A stretch of 64,000 nt of DNA from Paraeggerthella hominis (GCF_021044775.1 NZ_JAJNOQ010000006.1:62001-126000), one strand, 5' to 3'; counted from the stretch's first letter, positions 17,118-26,018 are shown. Notes: generated by a model not told the origin, from the sequence alone. Numbers and translations: made by a program.

Positions 17118-18803
17118 ATGCAGAGCATGAGGGAGAGAAGCCGGGGAAAAGAAACGCATTCGTCACGCGCGAGCGTGCGTCCTTTTGTGCTTTCTGCCGC
17201 GATTGTTTTGGGTTTCGGATTGTACCGGGGCGTGAACTCCAGCGCGTACCTTTCGGCCTTCGCGTTCGTGAAGTCGCCGTTTCTGTTCGTTCCCGACCTG
17301 TTCTTCAACGTGGTGGTGGCGTGCTCGGTGGTCGTGTGCGCGGGCATCGCCGTGCTGCTTGCTTTGACCGGTCGGCTCAAGGCGTTCTCCATGCCCTACG
17401 TGTTGCCGACGGGGCTTCTGATTGCCGCTAACGCTGCCGCCCTTGCGGGAGTGGTCCTTTCGCTTCCTGCCGACATGGCTCTGCTGATTCCGGGTGTGCT
17501 GTACGGCGCGGGATCGGTGATGCTCTCGCTGTTTTGGATCGAAGTGTTCTCAGCGGAAAAGCCGAGCGTGATCGTTACGCAGATTGCGCTGGGCATGCTG
17601 TTGAACGTGGTGGTTTCGGCCGAGCTGACGCCGCTTGATCCCGACGTGCAGATGAAGCTGAGCTGCGTGTTGCTTGTGGTAGCGGCGCTGTGCGCACGGT
17701 TCGTCCGTCGTGCGCTGCCGCACGTGTGCGCCGAGGGAGCGCCGCCCGCGGGTGCCGAGGCCGCCGCGGGCGATGCGCGTGCGTGCGAGCAGGGCGAGGG
17801 CGCTCCCGCGTGCGTCAATGCGGATGCAGGAGCAGGCGCGGGCGCAAGCGCAGGCGGCCAGGACAAGGCTTCTTTCCGCGCGCGGTTTGCCGCGTATCGC
17901 GATGCGTTTTTGGAGTTGGGCGATTCCGTAGTGGCGTTTTTCGTGCTGGAAGCCGTTATCGGGCTTTTGAACAGCTTCATGCTGACGGGATCCCTTGACT
18001 TCGAAGGCTCCGGCAAGGTGTCGTCCGGGGCCATTGTGGGCGCGATCATCGTGTTCTGCTTCGTCGTGTTCGTGATGCACCGCATGCCGAAGGTGTCGAC
18101 GGTGTCGCGCGTCATCATGCCGGTGCTGGCCGCCATGCTGGTGTTCCTGCCGTTTCTCAGCGAAATGTACAACCTGGTGTTCTACATGCTCTTGCTGGGT
18201 AGCTACTACTTCGTGGCGCTTTTGATCACGTACCTGGTGGCCGAGGTCGCGCATGTGCGGCGCGTGTCTCCGTACGTGCTCATGGGCGTGACGATGGGCG
18301 TCGCGCGCGTGTTCTTGGCCGTTGCGCTGCTGGGCGGGTTCGCTGCGGCGGTTGCGGGAGGCGGGCCGAGCGACGAAGGCGAGCACACCATGCGCTTTTT
18401 GGTGATTATCGTGGTGGTGCTGTACGCGCTGTGCATGGCGCTCGTGTTCTTCTCGCGGGATCGGAAGCGCCGCCGCGAAGGGGCTGGCCAGGACGGGCCG
18501 GGCGTCGACGGCGCGCTTGCGGCTGCGCAGGCGGATGCTGCGGCGACGCAGGCCGATGCGGCGTCCGAAGGGGAGCGTGCGCTTGAATCGCGCTGTGCCG
18601 CCGTTGCTCGGGAGGGCGGCCTGACGGAGCGCGAGGCGGAGGTGCTGGTTTATCTGGCGCGGGGCCGCACGAAGGCATATATTGCCGAAGCGCTGTTCGT
18701 AACCGAAAATACCGTTCGCAGCCACGTGCGCAACATCTATTCCAAGCTGGGTATCCATACGCGCCAGCAGTTGATCGACTTGGTGGAGTCGCCTCGTCTG
18801 TAA
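17118..18803 (+). CDS. LuxR-family regulator with multi-spanning membrane half
   Basis: About 561 residues. The first 440 hold roughly ten to twelve hydrophobic segments in an MFS-like arrangement, broken near residues 200-240 by a low-complexity Gly/Ala insert (GAGAGASAGG). The C-terminus is a LuxR helix-turn-helix: LTEREAEVLVYLARG, then FVTENTVRSHVRNIYSKLGI. Such regulators are typical of Eggerthellaceae beside redox enzymes and probably sense the enzyme's substrate at the membrane. The start is uncertain: ATG 17118 or 17127, neither with a clear ribosome site. It diverges from the flavoprotein gene at 16921. Confidence 0.8.
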   Translation: MQSMRERSRGKETHSSRASVRPFVLSAAIVLGFGLYRGVNSSAYLSAFAFVKSPFLFVPDLFFNVVVACSVVVCAGIAVLLALTGRLKAFSMPYVLPTGLLIAANAAALAGVVLSLPADMALLIPGVLYGAGSVMLSLFWIEVFSAEKPSVIVTQIALGMLLNVVVSAELTPLDPDVQMKLSCVLLVVAALCARFVRRALPHVCAEGAPPAGAEAAAGDARACEQGEGAPACVNADAGAGAGASAGGQDKASFRARFAAYRDAFLELGDSVVAFFVLEAVIGLLNSFMLTGSLDFEGSGKVSSGAIVGAIIVFCFVVFVMHRMPKVSTVSRVIMPVLAAMLVFLPFLSEMYNLVFYMLLLGSYYFVALLITYLVAEVAHVRRVSPYVLMGVTMGVARVFLAVALLGGFAAAVAGGGPSDEGEHTMRFLVIIVVVLYALCMALVFFSRDRKRRREGAGQDGPGVDGALAAAQADAAATQADAASEGERALESRCAAVAREGGLTEREAEVLVYLARGRTKAYIAEALFVTENTVRSHVRNIYSKLGIHTRQQLIDLVESPRL

Positions 18804-18864
18804 CGGTTTTGTTCCCTGCAGTACGCCTGCTGGTGTATGGCGCGCGTGTTCAAGGTCGCGTAGT

Positions 18865-20145
18865 ATGGCACGCATGGATAACTATCTAGTACATAATCGT
18901 TCGATGACGCCTCGCGATTGGGGTATTGACGCGGCCGTCGCCTTGCTGGCGTTTTTGTTCGGAAGCGCGCAGCTCATGCTGACGGCTTCGTCGATTGTGA
19001 TTCCCGATCTGGCGTTGCGCCAGTACCTGGGCATGGTGAACGTGGTGCCGAACGTGCAGGTGTTCGTGGCGCTTGCCATCACCACGTTGCCGCTGGTTTT
19101 GCGCCGGCGCTTTCCCTGGCCCGTGTTCCTGTTCTGCTTCGTGTCGTTTCTTGGATTGCAGAATGCGTTCAGCGGGTTTTCCTTGACCGTGGTGGGGCCC
19201 GTGATAGCGGTGTACACCATAGCCAACGAGCGCGGCCGTGCAGAGGCGGCGCTTGCGGCGGTTGTGGCAGTTGCGGGGTTGTTGCTGATGGACGCGCCCT
19301 CGCGCACCGCCAGCCTGACGTTTTTCACGCGGTTCCAAAACATCGCGCTGGTGCTGGCCGCCGCCCTTGCGGGCTATGCGTACCGCACGCATCGCGCGTA
19401 CGTCGAAGCCACCGAGCAGCGGGCGCTCGAAGCGGAGCGCTCGCGCGAAGAGGAGGCCGCGCGTCGCGTGGAGGAGGAGCGCGTGCGCATTGCGCGCGAA
19501 GTGCACGACATCACTGCTCATTCGCTGTCGGCCGTGAGCATCCAGGCCGCTGCCGCCGAGCGCTTGATCGACGTGGATCCTGCGGCGGCGAAGGAGGCCG
19601 TCGCCACGGTGCGGGCCACGGCTAAAACGGCGCTCGACGACATCCGCAGCATGATCGGGGTGCTGCGGCACGGCGACGAGACGGCCGAAACGGCGCCGGC
19701 ATCGGGGACGGATAGGCTGGAGGACTTGGCCGCGTACCTGCGCGACGCGGGGCTTTCGGTGCGCCTCGACGCTGCGGGCTACGATCGTGCCGGCGTTCCT
19801 GCGCACGTCGACATGGCCTTGTTCGGCATAGCGCGGGAAGCGGCAACCAATATAGTCAGGCATGCGGGCGCCCACGAGGTTTCGATTCGCCTTGCGATCG
19901 AGGACGGGCAGGCGCGCCTGACGGTGAAGGACGACGGACGCGGGTTCGAGCCCGCTGTCGGCGCGCTTGCGCTGCGCGACGGCCTTCCCCAGGCTGCCGA
20001 CGGGGCGGGGCATGGCATTGCGGGAATGTCCGAGCGCGTTCATCTGCTGGGCGGAACGTTTTCCGCAGGCAACGCCGCGGAAGGCGGTTTCCGCGTGATG
20101 GCCAGCATTCCGGTTAAGGGAGCGGAGGCGCAGCATGGAGCGTAA
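18865..20145 (+). CDS. NarL-type sensor histidine kinase
   Basis: Membrane sensor kinase, 426 residues. Residues about 15-165 form several transmembrane helices with almost no external loop, so it likely senses the membrane or a small molecule. A HisKA_3 dimerisation domain follows (REVHDITAHSLSAVSIQ, with the phospho-His in EVHDI) and then an HATPase domain (EAATNIVRHAGAHEV, VKDDGRGFEP, GHGIAGMSERV). The response-regulator gene overlaps its end by 11 bases. The true start could be the ATG at 18874; no ribosome site is visible for either. Confidence 0.87.
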   Translation: MARMDNYLVHNRSMTPRDWGIDAAVALLAFLFGSAQLMLTASSIVIPDLALRQYLGMVNVVPNVQVFVALAITTLPLVLRRRFPWPVFLFCFVSFLGLQNAFSGFSLTVVGPVIAVYTIANERGRAEAALAAVVAVAGLLLMDAPSRTASLTFFTRFQNIALVLAAALAGYAYRTHRAYVEATEQRALEAERSREEEAARRVEEERVRIAREVHDITAHSLSAVSIQAAAAERLIDVDPAAAKEAVATVRATAKTALDDIRSMIGVLRHGDETAETAPASGTDRLEDLAAYLRDAGLSVRLDAAGYDRAGVPAHVDMALFGIAREAATNIVRHAGAHEVSIRLAIEDGQARLTVKDDGRGFEPAVGALALRDGLPQAADGAGHGIAGMSERVHLLGGTFSAGNAAEGGFRVMASIPVKGAEAQHGA

Positions 20146-20833
20146 CGATGGAGGCAAGGTGCGCGTGCTGGTGGCCGACGACCAGGATCTTGTGCGCAGC
20201 GGGTTTCGCCTGATCCTGCTCACGTACGGCGACATCGACGTGGTGGGCGAGGCGCGCGACGGCCAGGAGGCGGTGGAGCTGGCGCAGCGCCTGCGGCCCG
20301 ACGTGGTGCTCATGGACATTCGCATGCCGCACATGAACGGCATCGAAGCTACGCGCGCTATCAGCAACGATCCTCGGCTCGAGGACGTTCGCGTGCTTAT
20401 CCTGACGACGTTCGATCTGGACGAGTACGTGTACGATGCCCTGGCCGCCGGTGCAAGCGGCTTTCTTCTCAAGGATGCCGAACCCGACGAGATCGCCGCT
20501 GCCGTTCGCGTGGTCGCACGGGGGGACGCCCTTATTCAGCCGTCCATTACGCGTCGTCTGATCGAGGAGTTCGTCGCGTCGCGCCCGCTTGTTCCGGGGG
20601 ACGGCGCAGGGGTTCGGTCTGCTATCGGCGCGCTGACCGATCGCGAGCGCGAAATCCTGGTGCTCGTTGCGCGCGGGATGACGAACGAGCAGATAGGGGC
20701 CGATTTGTTCATTTCTCCCGCCACGGTGAAAACCCATCTGGCGCGCATCATGGCCAAGCTGGACGCGCACGATCGCGCTCAGTTGGTGGTGAAGGCATAC
20801 GAAAGCGGGCTGGTTCGTCCGGGTGCCAGCTGA
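20135..20833 (+). CDS. NarL/LuxR-family response regulator
   Basis: Two-component DNA-binding regulator, 232 residues. The receiver domain has VADDQD, the phospho-acceptor Asp in VVLMDIRMPHMNG and the Lys of FLLKDAEPDE. The C-terminal LuxR helix-turn-helix is LTDREREILVLVARGMTNEQI, then ISPATVKTHLARIMAKL. Its start lies inside the kinase gene, so they are coupled. Targets are not evident; the neighbouring LuxR and flavoprotein genes are possible. Confidence 0.9.
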   Translation: MERNDGGKVRVLVADDQDLVRSGFRLILLTYGDIDVVGEARDGQEAVELAQRLRPDVVLMDIRMPHMNGIEATRAISNDPRLEDVRVLILTTFDLDEYVYDALAAGASGFLLKDAEPDEIAAAVRVVARGDALIQPSITRRLIEEFVASRPLVPGDGAGVRSAIGALTDREREILVLVARGMTNEQIGADLFISPATVKTHLARIMAKLDAHDRAQLVVKAYESGLVRPGAS

Positions 20834-21015
20834 CGCGGTTGCGGCAGGGCCTCGCTTCTTGTGCGCGGCCATTGCTTGGCGAAGGTTCCCGAATCGGGCT
20901 CGCGCCGCTTGCGCGCGGCGTACGTTGCGCGCACCGTCCGGCGGCCCAATTGTGACGATCGTTTGGCGATTCTGTCAAACCTGAAACGCATGGGCTTAGA
21001 TTTCTCTGAATACTC

Positions 21016-21043
21016 TTGCAATCGGCGATGAGGCTGCTATGAT
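21016..21043 (+). promoter_or_regulatory. groESL promoter
   Basis: TTGCAA (21016-21021), 16-base spacer, TATGAT (21038-21043), a good vegetative promoter directly before the CIRCE operator. Confidence 0.78.
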
Positions 21044-21053
21044 AACGCAATGT

Positions 21054-21080
21054 TTAGCACTCGCTAACGATGAGTGCTAG
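21054..21080 (+). promoter_or_regulatory. CIRCE operator (HrcA-binding site)
   Basis: TTAGCACTC - nine bases - GAGTGCTAG, the CIRCE consensus with one mismatch in the last position, right after the promoter. HrcA should repress groESL here until heat or misfolding stress. Confidence 0.93.
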
Positions 21081-21160
21081 CAGTCACCGCAATCGAGTGG
21101 TTACATAGCGAACATCAAACGTTCCGCTACGCGAGTCGGACGACGAAAGGAAGGCACGTT

Positions 21161-21448
21161 ATGAATCTGAAACCCCTGGGTGATCGCGTCATCGTCAAGC
21201 AGGACGAGGCCGAGGAGACCACGGCGTCGGGTCTGTACCTTGCGACCGAAGCGAAGGAAAAGCCCCAGAGCGGCACCGTTCTGGCTGTGGGCGACGGCAA
21301 GCTCGATAAGGACGGCAACCTGGTTCCCGTTCCGGTGAAGGTGGGCGACAAGGTCGTCTACGGCAAGTTCGGCGGCACCGAGATTCACGTGGACGGCGAG
21401 GACGTGCTCATTCTTCGCGCGGACGATCTGTACGCTGTCTTTGCATAA
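21161..21448 (+). CDS. groES: Co-chaperonin GroES
   Basis: The 10-kDa lid of the GroEL folding chamber, 95 residues. Typical motifs are KPLGDRVIVKQDEAEE, TASGLYL (mobile loop), GTVLAVGDG, VKVGDKVVYGKFGGTE and the C-terminal ILRADDLYAV. The ATG has AAAGGAAGG upstream. It is transcribed with groEL, 46 bases downstream, from the CIRCE-controlled promoter. Confidence 0.97.
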   Translation: MNLKPLGDRVIVKQDEAEETTASGLYLATEAKEKPQSGTVLAVGDGKLDKDGNLVPVPVKVGDKVVYGKFGGTEIHVDGEDVLILRADDLYAVFA

Positions 21449-21494
21449 GCGAATATCCCGCTAACAACAACGCAGTTGAAAGGATAAAAGCATC

Positions 21495-23132
21495 ATGGCT
21501 AAAGAGATCAAGTTCGAGGCTGACGCCCGCAGCGCGCTTGCTGCCGGCGTCAACAAGCTGGCCGACGCCGTCAAGGTGACGCTTGGCCCCAAGGGTCGTT
21601 ACGTCGCTCTGGAGAAGTCCTACGGCGCTCCGCTCATCACCAACGACGGCGTGACCGTTGCCAAGGAAGTCGAGCTGGAGGATCCCGTTGAGAACATGGG
21701 CGCCCAGCTGGTGCGCGAAGTTGCCGTGAAGACGAACGATGTCGCCGGCGACGGCACGACCACCGCTACGCTGCTGGCCGACGTCATCGTGTCCGAGGGT
21801 CTGCGCAACGTGACCGCCGGCGCCGACGCGCTGGGCATCCGCCGCGGCATCCAGAAGGCCACCGACGCCATCGTCGCGTCCATCAAGGCCGACGCCACGC
21901 CGGTTTCCACGAAGGACCAGATTGCCAACGTGGGCACCATTTCCGCAGGCGACGCCAACATCGGCGAGAAGATCGCCGAGGCCATGGAGGCCGTGGGCAA
22001 GGACGGCGCCATCTCCGTTGAGGAAAGCCAGACCTTCGGCATCGACATGGACATCGTCGAGGGCATGCAGTACGAGCGCGGCTACATCTCGCCGTACATG
22101 GCCACCGACATGGAGAAGATGGAGGCCGTGCTCAACGACCCCTACATCCTCCTGACCGACCAGAAGGTCACCAACATCCAGGACATGGTTCCCCTGCTGG
22201 AAGAGATCATGAAGTCCGGCCGCCCGCTGTTCATCGTTGCTGAGGACGTCGAGGGCGAGGCTCTGGCCACCATCCTGCTGAACAAGCTGCGCGGCACGTT
22301 CAACTGCGTCGCCATCAAGGCTCCCGGCTTCGGCGACCGCCGCAAGCGCATCCTCGAGGACATCGCCGCCGTCACCGGCGCGCAGGTCATCGACAAGGAC
22401 TTCGGCATGACCATGGCGGACGCTCGCGTCGACATGCTGGGTCACTGCAAGACGGTCAAGGTCACGAAGGACACCGCCCTTATCGTGGACGGCGCTGGCG
22501 ACAAGAAGGCCATCGAGGACCGCATCGGCCAGATCAAGGCCGAGCTCGAGCGTGCCGACTCCGACTTCGACCGCGAGAAGCTGCAGGAGCGCCTGGCGAA
22601 GCTGTCCGGCGGCGTGGCCGTGCTCAAGGTGGGCGCTGCAACCGAGTCCGAGCTCAAGGAGACGAAGTCCCGCATCGAGGACGCTCTGCAGGCAACCCGC
22701 GCGGCTGTCGAAGAGGGCATCGTTGCCGGCGGCGGCGTGGCTCTGGTTGACGCGCTTCCCGCGCTCGACGACGTCAAGGCTGACGACAAGGACGAGGAAG
22801 TGGGCGTTGCCATCATCCGCAAGGCTCTGGAGGCTCCGATGCGCGCCATCGCCCAGAACGCGGGCTACGAGGGCAGCGTTGTGGTTGAGCATGTCAAGAA
22901 CATGGGCAAGGGCGAAGGCCTGAACTGCGCCAACGGCGAGTACGGCAACATGATCGAGATGGGCGTCAACGACCCCGTCAAGGTGACCCGCACGGCTCTG
23001 CAGTCCGCTGCTTCCGTTGCGGCCCTTATCCTCATCACCGAGGCCACCATCAACGAAATCCCGAAGGAGGGTCCGGACCTGTCCGCGCTGGCAGCAGCTG
23101 CTGGCGGCGGCGGAATGGGCGGTATGATGTAA
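21495..23132 (+). CDS. groEL: Chaperonin GroEL
   Basis: The 60-kDa chaperonin, 545 residues. It shows KVTLGPKGRYV, the ATP-site run VAGDGTTTATLLA, EESQTFG near the substrate-binding domain, LSGGVAVLKVGAATE, VEEGIVAGGGVAL and the Gly/Met-rich C-terminal tail (GGGGMGGMM). Length and motifs are those of a standard housekeeping GroEL. A strong terminator follows. Confidence 0.97.
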   Translation: MAKEIKFEADARSALAAGVNKLADAVKVTLGPKGRYVALEKSYGAPLITNDGVTVAKEVELEDPVENMGAQLVREVAVKTNDVAGDGTTTATLLADVIVSEGLRNVTAGADALGIRRGIQKATDAIVASIKADATPVSTKDQIANVGTISAGDANIGEKIAEAMEAVGKDGAISVEESQTFGIDMDIVEGMQYERGYISPYMATDMEKMEAVLNDPYILLTDQKVTNIQDMVPLLEEIMKSGRPLFIVAEDVEGEALATILLNKLRGTFNCVAIKAPGFGDRRKRILEDIAAVTGAQVIDKDFGMTMADARVDMLGHCKTVKVTKDTALIVDGAGDKKAIEDRIGQIKAELERADSDFDREKLQERLAKLSGGVAVLKVGAATESELKETKSRIEDALQATRAAVEEGIVAGGGVALVDALPALDDVKADDKDEEVGVAIIRKALEAPMRAIAQNAGYEGSVVVEHVKNMGKGEGLNCANGEYGNMIEMGVNDPVKVTRTALQSAASVAALILITEATINEIPKEGPDLSALAAAAGGGGMGGMM

Positions 23133-23167
23133 GCCCTGCGGCCTGCATCGCACAATTTAAACTCGGA

Positions 23168-23200
23168 AAGAAGGGCGGCCCGCGGGTCGCCCTTCTTGTG
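23168..23200 (+). terminator. groESL terminator
   Basis: Stem AAGAAGGGCG (23168-23177) with CGCCCTTCTT (23188-23197); the downstream arm's own T-rich end follows the GC stem. Confidence 0.85.
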
Positions 23201-23248
23201 TGTGCCCCTTGCGCCCGCATGTGGCCCGCGCCTGCGCGCGTGCGGGCC

Positions 23249-23400
23249 GGTTCTGTCAAAACGGACGAGTTTTGCTGGTTCTCGAATCAGGATAAATGCA
23301 ACAAGCAGCCTTTTGACCAGGCATGATGAAAAACGCCCCGCAGCGTCATCTCTCTGCAAGACGAAAAACCGCCGCAAAACTCGTCCGTTTTGACAGAACC
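23249..23400 (+). repeat. Copy 2 of the 144-bp MITE-like element
   Basis: Perfect 27-base inverted ends: 23249-23275 (beginning GGTTCTGTCAAAACGGACGA) and 23374-23400. The 144-bp core 23253-23396 aligns without gaps in length to the reverse complement of 7289-7432. No open reading frame of note lies inside. Confidence 0.9.
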
Positions 23401-23630
23401 TGAAAACCTCTGCGGCAAATTGGAGCATCCGATCCCATAAATCCTGCCGACTCCGCGGATCCCATGCTCAATCCGAAAAACCTGTCGGGTTTCGAATCAT
23501 GAGCACGAAAGGTGCCCCGAAGTGCTCCAGCATCTCGCTGCTCGGAGCATCGCGCAAACGTCGAGCGATCCTTGCATGACGCCCCAGGCATCCCGCGCAT
23601 TGCACGATGCTCCAAACATCTCGCGCACCG

Positions 23631-23700
23631 CACCACGCAAAGCGGCCCGGCTCCTGGGCGCTCTGCTGTCAGGAACCGGGCCGCTCTGCGTGGTGCTTTT
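23631..23700. terminator. Long hairpin, likely terminator
   Basis: A 26-bp stem, 23631-23656 with 23670-23695 (two G-U/wobble positions), followed by CTTTTGG on the plus strand. It sits just past the end of the minus-strand DUF2510 gene and may end transcription from both sides. Confidence 0.7.
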
Positions 23701-23705
23701 GGTTG

Positions 23706-24131
23706 CTACGCGTCTTTTTTCGAAACCAGCAGAAGAATACCGCCGATAAGGGTTACGAAAATGAGCGTGCATATACCAAATGCTGTGGTGTTGGGTTTCG
23801 TTCCCTTGTAGATGTTCCAGCAGCGGATGCTCATGGGGATCATCCAGGCCAGGGGAATGATGAGCCAGCACACCGACACCGTGGACACGATGCACAGGAT
23901 GAACGCGACCAGCCTGAGCGTGCGGTCGCTGTCGTTGCTGGCCGTTTGCGGGTAGTAAGCCTGGCCGCCCGAAGCTTGCGGGTAGACGGGAGCGGGGCTT
24001 CCGTAAGTCGGCTCTTGACCTGCGGGCTGAGCGTCGGCGTAGTCGTCGGTCCACTGCTCGCCGTTCCAGTAGCGAAGTTTTGCTGCGTCTCCCGAGGGGT
24101 CTGCGTACCATCCAGCTTGTGGGTTTGTCAT
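23706..24131 (-). CDS. DUF2510-domain membrane protein
   Basis: 141 residues. The N-terminus is a DUF2510 motif (AGWYADPSGDAAKLRYWNGE, with the paired Trp residues typical of this short domain), then a Pro/Gln/Tyr-rich linker (about 35-68) and two hydrophobic segments (about 74-97 and 115-137) separated by RCWNIYKGTKPNT. It resembles small actinobacterial membrane proteins of unknown role. The ATG at 24131 follows GGAGG. It is monocistronic. Confidence 0.78.
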   Translation of the reverse strand: MTNPQAGWYADPSGDAAKLRYWNGEQWTDDYADAQPAGQEPTYGSPAPVYPQASGGQAYYPQTASNDSDRTLRLVAFILCIVSTVSVCWLIIPLAWMIPMSIRCWNIYKGTKPNTTAFGICTLIFVTLIGGILLLVSKKDA

Positions 24132-24328
24132 ACTGCCTCCATGAACGAATGGAAATTGAGTCCAGTATAACTGAATCGTTTGGCTCTTATTAGGTTCCAA
24201 GCGGGTTGTTACCTGTTCTTTCGATACTTCGCCGCCCGGCTCCGTCCGGATTTTCCGCCTTCGCGCGCCTCATTCGAGGCCTGCGCCCCGCTGCGGGCGG
24301 TCTTCCGTGCCCATTTCACGACGGGCGG

Positions 24329-24356
24329 TTGCTCCGGTCGAGCATTGGTCTACAAT
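24329..24356 (+). promoter_or_regulatory. Promoter giving a near-leaderless transcript
   Basis: TTGCTC (24329-24334), 16-base spacer, TACAAT (24351-24356). The ATG of the permease is at 24365, so transcription would begin at or within a couple of bases of the start codon. No ribosome site lies before that ATG. Confidence 0.6.
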
Positions 24357-24364
24357 AAGTTGTT

Positions 24365-25246
24365 ATGGAAGAATTCATACATATCGCAGGGCATGTTCTG
24401 GAGCATTCCGTTTCGGACACGCTGTATCTCATCCCGTTTTTGTTCGTCACCTATTTGGCGATGGAGTGGCTCGAGCATAAAACCGGCAGTAAAGCCCAAG
24501 CCGCAGTTCAGCGCGCTGGCGCGGCGGGCCCTATCGTCGGCGCCGTTGTGGGCGTGGTTCCGCAATGCGGGTTCTCTGCTGCCGCGTCAACGTTGTGGGC
24601 CGGCCGCGTCATCACGCTGGGGACGCTGTTCGCTGTGTTCTTGTCTACGTCGGACGAGATGCTTCCCATCTTCATTGCAGAGCAGGTGCCTCTTGCGGTG
24701 ATCCTGAAAATCCTGGGGGCGAAAATCGTTATCGGCATGGTGATGGGCTTTATCGTGGACGCCGGCATGCGCCTCGCGCGGCGCATCGACGCGCCGTTGC
24801 ATATTCACGATCTTTGCGAGCACGACCACTGCCACTGCCATGATGGCGAGGGCGGCATCTTGAAAAGCGCCTTTAAGCACACGGTTCAGGTCGCGCTGTT
24901 CATCTTTGCCGTGACCGTTGCGCTGAACACCGTTCTTGAAGTGGTGGGAGAAGATGCTCTGGCAACGTTTCTCGGCGCTAACCAGGCTCTTTCGGTGTTA
25001 GGTTCCGCGCTGGTGGGCTTGGTGCCGAACTGCGCCGCAAGCGTGGTCATCGCGCAGCTGTACGTGGACGGCGCCTTGGGCTCGGGGGCGATGCTGGCGG
25101 GTTTGCTGGTAAGCGCGGGCGTGGGCTTGTTGGTGCTGTTCAGGGCGAACCGCAACTGGAGGCAGAACGTTGCCATTGTGGTGGGTCTGTATTGCACGGG
25201 CGTGGCGTGGGGCCTGATTGCGAACGCGCTGGGCATCGTGTTCTAG
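24365..25246 (+). CDS. Putative heavy-metal/manganese exporter-like permease (ArsP_2-like)
   Basis: Integral membrane protein, 293 residues, about ten hydrophobic segments in two halves. Each half carries a similar motif: VGVVPQCGFSAAASTLWAGR in the first and LVGLVPNCAASVVIAQLYV in the second. The cytoplasmic loop between the halves is His/Cys-rich (HIHDLCEHDHCHCH, about residues 148-161), a likely metal-binding site. This matches the putative ten-helix heavy-metal exporter family. The transported ion is not known from sequence. The leaderless-type promoter directly precedes it. Confidence 0.75.
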   Translation: MEEFIHIAGHVLEHSVSDTLYLIPFLFVTYLAMEWLEHKTGSKAQAAVQRAGAAGPIVGAVVGVVPQCGFSAAASTLWAGRVITLGTLFAVFLSTSDEMLPIFIAEQVPLAVILKILGAKIVIGMVMGFIVDAGMRLARRIDAPLHIHDLCEHDHCHCHDGEGGILKSAFKHTVQVALFIFAVTVALNTVLEVVGEDALATFLGANQALSVLGSALVGLVPNCAASVVIAQLYVDGALGSGAMLAGLLVSAGVGLLVLFRANRNWRQNVAIVVGLYCTGVAWGLIANALGIVF

Positions 25247-25372
25247 CGATTGCGCAGACGCGGCGCTTGCTTGTCGGTTCTTGGCAGCGCGGCGCTTTGC
25301 TTGCCCGACGTGCTATGCGCTATAGTGGCAAGAAGCACTCGAGATCGATGTCAAGAAGGAAGAGAGGACATC

Positions 25373-25975
25373 ATGTCAACGCTGGAAGCCGGTATGACGC
25401 GCGACGAGGCGTTCGCGCTCCTGCAAGCGCACAACAAGGATCCGTTCCATATCGAACATGGCGAAACGGTGGAGCAGACCATGCGCTACTTCGCGCGCGA
25501 GTTCGACCCCGAAAACGAAGAATTCTGGGGTATCGTGGGGCTGCTGCACGACCTTGATTGGGAAGAGCACGATGACGAGCCGGAGAAGCACACGCTGTAC
25601 GCTGCGCCTTGGATCGAGGCTGCTGGCGGCACGCCCGAGCTCATCCGCGCCATCCAGAGCCACACGTCCGATTTCAATCCGGATCTGCCCAGACCCGAGC
25701 TTCAAATGGAGAAGGTTCTGTTTGCGGCGGAGGAATTGACGGGGCTTATCGGCGCGGCTGTGGTCATGCGGCCCAGCAAAAGCGTCATGGACTTCGAAGT
25801 GAAATCGCTCAAGAAGAAGTTCAAGGACAAGCGCTTCGCCGCCGGAGTCAGCCGCGACGTCATTCGTTCCGGGGCGGAAATGCTAGGTTGGGAGCTTGAC
25901 GAGCTGTTCGCCCGCACCATCGAGGCCATGCAGTCGTTCGCGCCGGACAGGGACACGTTCAAGCCTGCCGAATAA
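25373..25975 (+). CDS. HD-domain hydrolase
   Basis: Two hundred residues in the HD phosphohydrolase superfamily. The metal-binding His residues are in PFHIEHGETV and the HD pair in VGLLHDLDWEEH, followed by IRAIQSHTSDF. The second half is helical and charged. Such small HD proteins usually act on nucleotides or phosphorylated metabolites; the substrate is not known. GGAAGAGAGG lies upstream of ATG 25373. It is monocistronic, with a terminator after it. Confidence 0.8.
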   Translation: MSTLEAGMTRDEAFALLQAHNKDPFHIEHGETVEQTMRYFAREFDPENEEFWGIVGLLHDLDWEEHDDEPEKHTLYAAPWIEAAGGTPELIRAIQSHTSDFNPDLPRPELQMEKVLFAAEELTGLIGAAVVMRPSKSVMDFEVKSLKKKFKDKRFAAGVSRDVIRSGAEMLGWELDELFARTIEAMQSFAPDRDTFKPAE

Positions 25976-25990
25976 CGAATTCGCATTCGA

Positions 25991-26018
25991 GCGCCCGCCC
26001 AAAGCGGGCGCAGGTTTT
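25991..26018 (+). terminator. Terminator after HD hydrolase
   Basis: Eight-bp GC stem GCGCCCGC/GCGGGCGC (25991-26011) with a CCAAA loop, then AGGTTTTCC. Confidence 0.7.

Larger units (their letters stand above)
20834..21160. other. Intergenic region carrying the groESL control region
   Basis: 327 bases. The left two thirds show nothing recognisable; the right third holds the groESL promoter and CIRCE operator (separate entries) and a leader with AAGGAAGG before groES. Confidence 0.7.
23133..23705. other. 573-bp intergenic region between groEL and the DUF2510 gene
   Basis: Holds the groEL terminator, copy 2 of the 144-bp element, a stretch (23440-23630) of degenerate words such as GCTCCA and CATCTCGC without a clean unit, and a long hairpin at 23631-23695. 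No convincing gene is seen. Confidence 0.65.

Noticed and set aside
21408..23153. A 581-residue open frame opposite groEL
   Set aside because: It is the antisense shadow of a GC-rich gene; it has no family motifs and the groEL frame is unmistakable.
23440..23640. Possible CRISPR-like repeats (GCTCCA/CATCTCGC words)
   Set aside because: The words are short, irregular and not evenly spaced; no cas genes are near.
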